Source: CAZWLD01 sp964634685
Lineage (GTDB): Bacteria > Bacillota_I > Bacilli_A > Acholeplasmatales > JAEDCM01
DNA length: 13,159 nucleotides
NCBI GenBank assembly: GCA_964634685.1
Contig: CAZWLD010000047.1
Location: forward strand, 1-13,159
Direction: 5' to 3'
Part shown: one piece after another, positions 6,893 to 13,159 of the stretch
Layout of the letters: each line of letters opens with the position of its first letter
How positions within the stretch are numbered: position 1 is the stretch's first letter
Made by a program: the position numbers and the translations under genes
Notes under the pieces: generated by a model
What the model was told of the DNA's origin: nothing
The model's input: only the letters and a program-made list of their open reading frames with translations
Database searches by the model: none

Positions 6893-8714
6893 ACCAAGAC
6901 ATAACTTTGGTCCTAAGGAAAAGCCGCAAAATGTCAAAAAAAGCTTGAAGAGAATACTTAGCTATATTGCGGATTCAAAGGCTTTATTTATTTCCATTAT
7001 ATTTGTCGTAATTCTTTATACAATAGCTAATTTATATAATAACCTTTTGATCAAGGATGTCATTGGAGCTTTAGGCTCATATAATGTGGACTTAGGTGAA
7101 TTTGTGGTTCTGCCAGATGAAAAAGCTTTCTATACGGCCCTTTTCACTTTAGGTGCTGTCTCTTTGATTTATGTGGTTCTTCAATATTTTTCATCATTAT
7201 TAGGCGCTTATCTTTCAACGAAAACGGTAAGAAAATTACGTAATGATTTGTTTGGGAAAATTGTGAAATTGCCAATAGCGTATGTGGATACGCATGCGCA
7301 TGGAGATATTATGAGTCGAATGACTAACGACGTTGATAATATTTCGAATGCGATTACGCAATCGATTACCTCATTGATTTCCGGGGCATTAACGATAATT
7401 GGTTGTTTGGCCATTATGATTTGGTATTCTCCTTTATTGACGATTGTTGCTTTTGTGGTTTTAGGATTAACATTATTATTATCTAAATTTATGTCTAAGT
7501 ATATGCGTCCATTGTTTTCCAAGCAACAAGCTATCTTAGGCTCACTAAATACTAAAACCGAGGAATGTGTTTCCGGATGTAAAACGGTTATGGCTAATAA
7601 TCATCAGGAAATAGCAATTTCGGAATTTAATAAACAAAGTGATGAATTTACAAAAGTCGGAATTAAGGCGCAGATATTAGGAGGGTCAATGGGACCAATG
7701 ATGAATTTTATTGGTAATGTTGGTTATTTCTTGGTATGTGTATGTGGTTCCTTGTTTATCTTAAATGGAATTGGAAACACGCTATTAGGTGAGCCCTTGA
7801 CAGTTGCGATTGTCATTATGTTTCTAACAACTACCAAACAATTTTCACGACCAATCAATGAGATTGCTCAGCTTTATTCATCGTTACTCTCAGCCTTAGC
7901 TGGTGCCGAAAGAGTTTTTGCAATACTAGATGAAGAAATCGAGGATTTTAGCGGAAAAATTGAATTAGGAGATATCAACGGTAGAATTTATTTTAATCAT
8001 ATGTGCTTTGGCTACAAAAAAGATACACCTGTCTTAAAGGATTTCGATGTTGAGGTCTATAGTGGTCATAAAATTGCATTAGTTGGCGCAACCGGAAGCG
8101 GAAAGACAACGATTGTAAATTTATTACTTCGATTCTATGATTTAGACTCAGGAAGAATTTTGATTGATAATAAGGATATAAAGGATGTTTCTAAGAAGGA
8201 ATTAAGAAAAAATATTTCTATTGTTCTTCAGGATCCGGTTCTATTTGGTGATACTGTTTTGAATAATATTCGCTATGGTAATATGGAAGCTAGTGAAGAG
8301 GATATCGATCGAGCCTTGGAAATGGCTAATTGTAAGTCATTTGTCGATAATCTTCCGGAGGGAAAGAATACAATCTTAACGGAAGGTGCAAGTAATATTT
8401 CCCAAGGTCAAAGGCAACTACTTACTATTGCGAGAGCCCTTCTAGCCGATCCAAAGATTTTGATTTTAGATGAAGCTACCTCAAGTGTTGACACAAGAAC
8501 GGAAATGCATATTCAGGATGCGATGGTAAAGCTAATGAAGGATCGAACATCAATTATTATCGCCCATCGTTTATCGACTATTCAGGATGCCGATTTGATT
8601 GTTGTATTAGATCAAGGAAGAGTTGTCGAGATGGGAAATCATCGCGAATTGATTTCCCTAAATGGAGCCTATAATAGGTTATATCAAACACAGTTTAAAG
8701 GAATGGAAATATAA
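6885..8714 (+). CDS. ABC exporter half-transporter, catalytically competent subunit
   Basis: This 609-residue half-transporter has a membrane domain (about 30-340) and an ATP-binding domain (about 365-600). Motifs are Walker A GATGSGKTT (401-409), Q-loop Gln449, Walker B ILILDE (525-530) with catalytic Glu530, and switch His561 in IAHR. Its signature is ISQGQ (505-509) instead of LSGGQ. In the heterodimer its Walker motifs and the partner's intact signature would form the working ATP site, while its altered signature faces the partner's weak site. The hydrophilic N-terminus (GPKEKPQNVKKSLKRIL) before the first helix is common in the second subunit of such pairs. The start at 6885 is preferred because GGATGGTGAG lies at suitable spacing upstream. 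An in-frame ATG at 6873 would put its ribosome site directly against the start codon. The gene overlaps the previous one by 8 bases (ATGAGTAA), supporting coupled synthesis of the two subunits. Confidence 0.94.
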   Translation: MSKPRHNFGPKEKPQNVKKSLKRILSYIADSKALFISIIFVVILYTIANLYNNLLIKDVIGALGSYNVDLGEFVVLPDEKAFYTALFTLGAVSLIYVVLQYFSSLLGAYLSTKTVRKLRNDLFGKIVKLPIAYVDTHAHGDIMSRMTNDVDNISNAITQSITSLISGALTIIGCLAIMIWYSPLLTIVAFVVLGLTLLLSKFMSKYMRPLFSKQQAILGSLNTKTEECVSGCKTVMANNHQEIAISEFNKQSDEFTKVGIKAQILGGSMGPMMNFIGNVGYFLVCVCGSLFILNGIGNTLLGEPLTVAIVIMFLTTTKQFSRPINEIAQLYSSLLSALAGAERVFAILDEEIEDFSGKIELGDINGRIYFNHMCFGYKKDTPVLKDFDVEVYSGHKIALVGATGSGKTTIVNLLLRFYDLDSGRILIDNKDIKDVSKKELRKNISIVLQDPVLFGDTVLNNIRYGNMEASEEDIDRALEMANCKSFVDNLPEGKNTILTEGASNISQGQRQLLTIARALLADPKILILDEATSSVDTRTEMHIQDAMVKLMKDRTSIIIAHRLSTIQDADLIVVLDQGRVVEMGNHRELISLNGAYNRLYQTQFKGMEI

Positions 8715-8720
8715 TAAATG

Positions 8721-8752
8721 GTACATAGGGCTTGGGCCTTATGTACTTTTTT
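8721..8752 (+). terminator. Strong intrinsic terminator of the marR-ABC operon
   Basis: GTACATAGGGC (8721-8731) pairs with GCCTTATGTAC (8736-8746) over 11 base pairs with one G-T, around a TTGG loop, followed by six T residues (8747-8752). It lies 6 bases after the last exporter stop codon and separates the operon from the Rhs gene. Confidence 0.93.
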
Positions 8753-8773
8753 AGTTTATATGAATGCTGGCTC

Positions 8774-8802
8774 TTGTAAAAATTGCCAAAATGTGGTATT
8801 TT
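8774..8802 (+). promoter_or_regulatory. Possible promoter of the Rhs gene
   Basis: TTGTAA (8774-8779) and TATTTT (8797-8802) are 17 bases apart, and the -10 is preceded by TG plus one base, an extended -10 arrangement. Both hexamers are imperfect. A promoter is expected in this 72-base interval because a strong terminator lies just upstream and the Rhs gene has its own ribosome site. Confidence 0.42.
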
Positions 8803-8824
8803 TTAATTAAGAGGTGATACTTAT

Positions 8825-11800
8825 ATGCATGGATTAAGTAAATATTATCATTATCAAGAGATACCATTAGGAAATATTGGAAATGGCTTATTTAACCTAA
8901 AATCTAATGAGTTTTTTATTAATATTCCTCTTATTAATACAATAGGAGAGGATTCCTTTTCTCTTGATTTGTTTTATGTGTCAAATAGACTTTCAACTAG
9001 TGATTCTTTCCTTAATGGATTGTTTTGTCCTTTAGAAAGAACCCTTGTTTTAGAGATTACGTCTAATTCTCCTTATTATCGAAAAGGAGTATTACAGGTA
9101 AGGACATTCGATGGAGTAAATATGTCAATGAATGGTAATGCATACAGTGAAGAAAATTCGTTTATTCATTACTTTAATGATGCCAAAAAGAATTTAGAAT
9201 ATACTGCTTTTGTTTCCCCAAAAATTGATGATAAAAGATTTTACCCAATTGATGGACAGTATATTAGTATGTATGATAAGACAAGTGGCAATATCTATTA
9301 CTATAAAGAAGATTCAACGTGGCCTTATTTTATTGTTTTAAATAACAAACAGGTTATTCGCTTTGTTCGTAATGAAAATGGTATTGTAATTAAAAAATGT
9401 AAATATCATACTGAGACTAAGAATATTGATAATCAAAATGAAGAGGTAATTATCCTAGATGAAATGAATAGCTATGAGATAACTCTTTCAAAAAATAATA
9501 GTGATTATTTCAATATAATAACCTACAAAAAGAATAACAATTTATTGTCATATGTAACATTATCATCAGATGATGACAATGACATAAAATTAGATTATTA
9601 CTTAGGTGATTGTGTAAAGGAAATCACCATCAATCAAAAATATTATCAAGACCGAGTTGAATATACCTTTACGGATGTATTAAAAAATATCGTTTATAAG
9701 CTTAAGAGGACATTTGCTGGACAATTAACAGAATATACCAAGACGATAAATAGTAAATTGTGCGATAAAATGACATTTGAATATAGTGATGCCTATATTT
9801 GGACAATTGATTATAAAGGTCGAAGAGAGTTATATAGCTATTATGCAAATGATTTATTAAAAAATTATGTAAATAAATCAGGATATGCCTTATATTACGA
9901 ATATGGGGATGATAATGTCAAGACAAATGATCTAAAAAACATTGTAGCTAAGAGAATAAGCCGACCTTTTTATATTAGAAACGATAGTAATTCTGTCCTC
10001 AAGGGAGGATTCTTTGCCAGTGGAAGTATGGCAGCGTTTGAATATGAGAATTGTAGTGTTTATGCAGGCGGATATTTTCCATATCAAATTGTTGGAAGTT
10101 TTGGCGTTACTATCAATAACAATGGATATATCAAATATAATCAAGGATTATTATTTTTAAAGGATAAGAAATATACAATTTCCTTTTGGGCTAAAGGTCA
10201 AGGAAATATGAATGTATACTTTGGGTCAAATTATGAAGAGATTACATTGACAGATAATCCAACTTTTTATACTTATTATTATGAGTCAAAGGAAAACTCT
10301 AGTAATTTTAGAATGCACAATCATTCAAGTAATGATGCCTATGTAACAGGAATAACGGTTTATGAATTTGGTCCCGAGACTCTATATAATTATTCTAAAG
10401 ATGGAAGAATAGTTGAAGTAGTTGATAATAAAAAACACGATTATTCCTATATGGATGTAAATGGTGGCTCGGTGGTATGTAATGATACGGATGGTTTTTC
10501 GAAGAAAAAATATACTACCGATGGATTATTAGATGAGGTTGAATATCCAAACAATCATAAGGTCAAATATTTTTATGACGATGATAAACGAGTAAATAAA
10601 ACCTGGAATTATATCGATAAAGGAAATGGAACCTACATTACAAATGTAAGGGAATATCAAGATGATTTGGTATCTAGTGATAGCTTTCATCGCTATCTTG
10701 AACATAATTCAAATCAAACGGTAGTTGATTATTCGATAGTTAATGAATACAATAATAATTATACTATAAAGAGTGTCACTAATAGCTATTGTATAAATAA
10801 TGTTCATTATCCCGGCTTTAAAGAGGAATATGAATATAATGCGAAAAGGCAACCAACGAAATATAAGGTTTTGTCGAGTCAAAATGAAATTGGATATCTA
10901 AATGATGAAGTAAATAGCCTAAAACAATTAGATATGGATTATCAAATGACATATAATGATTGCGAACAATTAACAAAGGTATCATTATTGTCAAATAACC
11001 AAAGCTATGATTTGTGTGAATATGAATACTATTATGAGAATAGTTTTTATACAAATAAGCTCAAGAAAAAAATATTAGGCAATCAGTATTATAAATACAC
11101 CTATGATACAATGGATCAAATTAAAAAAATTGAGTATTATAATGGTTCTCAAACAAAAACATTAGCTAATTTGACTTACACAAATGATTTTCTAAGTAGA
11201 GCTTATAATGATGATAGTGAGATAAATTATGAGTATGATAATTTATCTAGATTAAACAAATCAATTCATAATGGATATGAGTATAGCTTTATTTATAATG
11301 AAGATGAATTACTACAAAAGATGATTACTCCTCATTATCAAATTGAATATTTGGATAAGGAGGATTACAAATATAACTTAGCCTATATGTGCTCTTTGAT
11401 ATCGAGAATGCATGATTGTTATACAAATCATTATATTGGAAATTTATATAACTACCAATATATAAAGGATAATGATGGGAAAATAGTTGATGGTAGGCAA
11501 GAGACAAGAATGATTAGAAAAACCGCCAACAACGTAACCTACGTGATGGAAGATGAACTTGAATGTGTTGTCAAAAAAACATCAGGAGGCGGATTATTCT
11601 ATACTGTTGATAGTGAGATAGAGGGCACAGGAGGAATAATTTTCTTATTTAATCCTGACTATAATATTAACCAAACAAGAACAATCGTCGAAATGAAAAG
11701 AGCTCCTGGCGATTTTGATGTGACGGTCTATTGTACTAATGATAAGAAATTATGGATTATATATAAGGTTAATGGCTCGATAAATGATATTGTTTATAAT

Positions 11801-13159
11801 GATGTGCAATTTAATAATGGTTGGAATCGATGTAAGTTTTATTTTGGCTTGACATATATAAGCTGTCAAATAAATGACACTTGGAAATATATCGATATAA
11901 TAGATAATAATCCTCTTACCTTCTCGAATCTTCGCTTTTATTTAGCGACAGATATGAATCAAACATCATATAGTGGAAGGGGAGATATGTATTCCCTAGT
12001 AAGTATAGCTTTAAATAGTAGTTCAAAATTAAATAACATTTACTATGAATATGAAAAGCTATTTGAACACTATGGAAACAATAAATTGCATTATCAAGAT
12101 TTGAATATGAAATCATATCAAAAGACAGGAATCCAAATTGATAATGATATTGTAATCGAAAATGGCTTTGATGAGCTAAATATCAATCGATATAAGGTTT
12201 ATAAAAGCAATAATAATATTTTTTATGCTAAGGAGCTTTTATATGAAATGCGAGATAATAATCTTGCCTTAAATATAAAAGGAGAAGTTATTGGAAAAGG
12301 AAGCTCAAGCGAACAAACAATCAATTATCATTATGATATTGATGGAAGACTCAAATATCATAGCCTTTTGGGAAGCTATGGCTATGATGGCTTAGGTAGG
12401 TTAACATCATATCAATATAATGGAGTTACAAAAACTTATGAATATGATGGCTATGGAAATATCACCAAAATGGGTGATATAACCCTAAGCTATTCTAGCA
12501 ATCGAAAAGATCGAATCACCACAATAACAAAGGATGGTGTTACATCAAATGTAACATATGATTCATTAGGTAATATGACAAGCTATCTAGACCGAAATTT
12601 TACTTTTGAAGGAAGAAGATTAGTTAGAGTTCAAAAGGATGGCTATTATTATGAGTATAAATATGATGCCTTGGGAAATCGATGTCAAAAGATAAAGAAG
12701 AGAAATGATGGCTATGTTTTAAAAACAATCAATTATCATTATTGTGATGGTTTATTAATGGATGAAGAAAGAGAATCATTTACGATATCATACATCTATG
12801 ATGAGAATAAAATATTGATAGGATTTTATTTAGTTGAAGGAGATATTGTCGATAAATATTTCTACAAACGAGATGAATTTCAAAATATCATCGGTATTGT
12901 CGATAAATATGGTCATGATTATGGTAATTATATCTATGACCCTTGGGGAAATCTAGTTGGGCAAAATATATTCTCAAGCAATCCTATAAGATATAAAGGT
13001 TATTATTATGATGAGGAGACAGGGCTTTATTATTTAAAATCTAGGTATTATGACCCTAGTATTGGTAGATTTATTTCATCAGATTCAGTTGATTATTTAG
13101 ACCTTGAAAGCATAAATGGATTGAATTTATATGCTTATTGTGGTAATGATCCAATTATG
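8825..13159 (+). CDS. Giant YD-repeat/Rhs-family protein, incomplete at the right edge
   Basis: The frame is open for 1445 codons and runs off the window. Translated by eye it is rich in Tyr, Asn and Asp and carries many YD repeats, for example YGYDGLGRLTSYQYNG, YEYDGYGNITKMG and YKYDALGNRCQKI. Near the end is the conserved Rhs core: YDPWGN (1371-1376), then YYYDEETGLYYLKSRYYDP, GRFISSD (1414-1420) and YAYCGNDP. In this family the repeats build a hollow shell around a C-terminal toxin released by self-cleavage; that variable domain begins just after this point and is outside the window. Residues about 390-516 and 915-1065 break the repeat pattern and look like beta-sandwich, lectin-like modules (for example KKYTISFWAKGQGNMNVYFG). 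The N-terminus (MHGLSKYYHYQEIPLG) enters the shell directly, with no signal peptide or membrane segment. The start is secure: GAGGTGA lies 7 bases upstream and an in-frame TAA is at 8804. ATA codons seem commoner than in the ABC genes. Confidence 0.92.
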   Translation, partial: MHGLSKYYHYQEIPLGNIGNGLFNLKSNEFFINIPLINTIGEDSFSLDLFYVSNRLSTSDSFLNGLFCPLERTLVLEITSNSPYYRKGVLQVRTFDGVNMSMNGNAYSEENSFIHYFNDAKKNLEYTAFVSPKIDDKRFYPIDGQYISMYDKTSGNIYYYKEDSTWPYFIVLNNKQVIRFVRNENGIVIKKCKYHTETKNIDNQNEEVIILDEMNSYEITLSKNNSDYFNIITYKKNNNLLSYVTLSSDDDNDIKLDYYLGDCVKEITINQKYYQDRVEYTFTDVLKNIVYKLKRTFAGQLTEYTKTINSKLCDKMTFEYSDAYIWTIDYKGRRELYSYYANDLLKNYVNKSGYALYYEYGDDNVKTNDLKNIVAKRISRPFYIRNDSNSVLKGGFFASGSMAAFEYENCSVYAGGYFPYQIVGSFGVTINNNGYIKYNQGLLFLKDKKYTISFWAKGQGNMNVYFGSNYEEITLTDNPTFYTYYYESKENSSNFRMHNHSSNDAYVTGITVYEFGPETLYNYSKDGRIVEVVDNKKHDYSYMDVNGGSVVCNDTDGFSKKKYTTDGLLDEVEYPNNHKVKYFYDDDKRVNKTWNYIDKGNGTYITNVREYQDDLVSSDSFHRYLEHNSNQTVVDYSIVNEYNNNYTIKSVTNSYCINNVHYPGFKEEYEYNAKRQPTKYKVLSSQNEIGYLNDEVNSLKQLDMDYQMTYNDCEQLTKVSLLSNNQSYDLCEYEYYYENSFYTNKLKKKILGNQYYKYTYDTMDQIKKIEYYNGSQTKTLANLTYTNDFLSRAYNDDSEINYEYDNLSRLNKSIHNGYEYSFIYNEDELLQKMITPHYQIEYLDKEDYKYNLAYMCSLISRMHDCYTNHYIGNLYNYQYIKDNDGKIVDGRQETRMIRKTANNVTYVMEDELECVVKKTSGGGLFYTVDSEIEGTGGIIFLFNPDYNINQTRTIVEMKRAPGDFDVTVYCTNDKKLWIIYKVNGSINDIVYNDVQFNNGWNRCKFYFGLTYISCQINDTWKYIDIIDNNPLTFSNLRFYLATDMNQTSYSGRGDMYSLVSIALNSSSKLNNIYYEYEKLFEHYGNNKLHYQDLNMKSYQKTGIQIDNDIVIENGFDELNINRYKVYKSNNNIFYAKELLYEMRDNNLALNIKGEVIGKGSSSEQTINYHYDIDGRLKYHSLLGSYGYDGLGRLTSYQYNGVTKTYEYDGYGNITKMGDITLSYSSNRKDRITTITKDGVTSNVTYDSLGNMTSYLDRNFTFEGRRLVRVQKDGYYYEYKYDALGNRCQKIKKRNDGYVLKTINYHYCDGLLMDEERESFTISYIYDENKILIGFYLVEGDIVDKYFYKRDEFQNIIGIVDKYGHDYGNYIYDPWGNLVGQNIFSSNPIRYKGYYYDEETGLYYLKSRYYDPSIGRFISSDSVDYLDLESINGLNLYAYCGNDPIM
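12315..12742 (+). repeat. Pair of 20-bp direct repeats inside the Rhs gene
   Basis: AAACAATCAATTATCATTAT occurs at 12315-12334 and again at 12723-12742, in the same reading frame, coding for the peptide TINYHY both times. It marks equivalent positions in two YD-repeat units and probably records internal duplication of the repeat array, or local recombination between units. Confidence 0.6.

Noticed and set aside
226..8714. Reassigned genetic code with TGA as tryptophan, as in some Mollicutes
   Set aside because: Tryptophans at conserved places use TGG, and the marR-like gene ends at TGA exactly where the family length and the next start require.
8825..8990. Signal peptide on the Rhs protein
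   Set aside because: The first residues are polar and aromatic (MHGLSKYYHYQEIPLG) with no basic region followed by a hydrophobic core, and an in-frame TAA at 8804 excludes a longer N-terminus.

Overview
The window is AT-rich DNA that looks like a low-GC Bacillota or a Mollicutes-related relative using the standard code. Tryptophan is TGG, TGA is used as a real stop (the marR-like gene), and GAGGTGA ribosome sites recur 4-7 bases ahead of starts. Promoters are close to the sigma-A consensus and intrinsic terminators end in T-runs. No rRNA, tRNA, CRISPR array, transposase or integrase is visible. Species cannot be named from this sequence alone.

Layout. Positions 1-225 are regulatory. The extreme left carries the control region of a leftward gene lying outside the window: an extended -10 promoter, a 20-bp perfect palindrome at the presumed start of transcription, and an AGGAGG site on the minus strand. 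Facing right is a consensus promoter (TTGACA-17-TATAAT) for a cation diffusion facilitator with an Asn-Asp/Asp-Asp metal site, best read as a manganese-type exporter (226-1395), closed by a terminator. Next is an isolated 1043-residue protein (1464-4595) built as DUF4062, then a STAND-like P-loop NTPase, then TPR-like helical repeats, also closed by a terminator. This is the architecture of signal-sensing NTPases, several of which act in phage defence.

Positions 4638-8752 form one clear operon. A promoter overlaps nested palindromes (likely the operator), followed by a MarR-family regulator and two overlapping ABC exporter half-transporters, then a strong terminator. The two ATPase subunits carry complementary changes: one lacks the catalytic Glu and switch His, the other has a degenerate signature. 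This marks them as the two halves of a heterodimeric multidrug-type exporter. The MarR protein probably represses its own operon.

From 8825 to the right edge runs one uninterrupted, incomplete reading frame of at least 1445 codons. It encodes a giant YD-repeat/Rhs-family protein with no signal peptide and two probable lectin-like inserts, and it is cut off inside the conserved Rhs core. The variable C-terminal domain, normally a toxin, and any immunity gene lie beyond the window.

Apart from the ABC operon the genes are separate transcription units. No gap between genes exceeds 300 bases (1-225, 1396-1463, 4596-4700, 8715-8824), and each is filled mostly by promoters, operators and terminators. 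The most interesting content is the DUF4062-STAND gene and the leaderless Rhs protein, which together hint at an accessory conflict and defence region.
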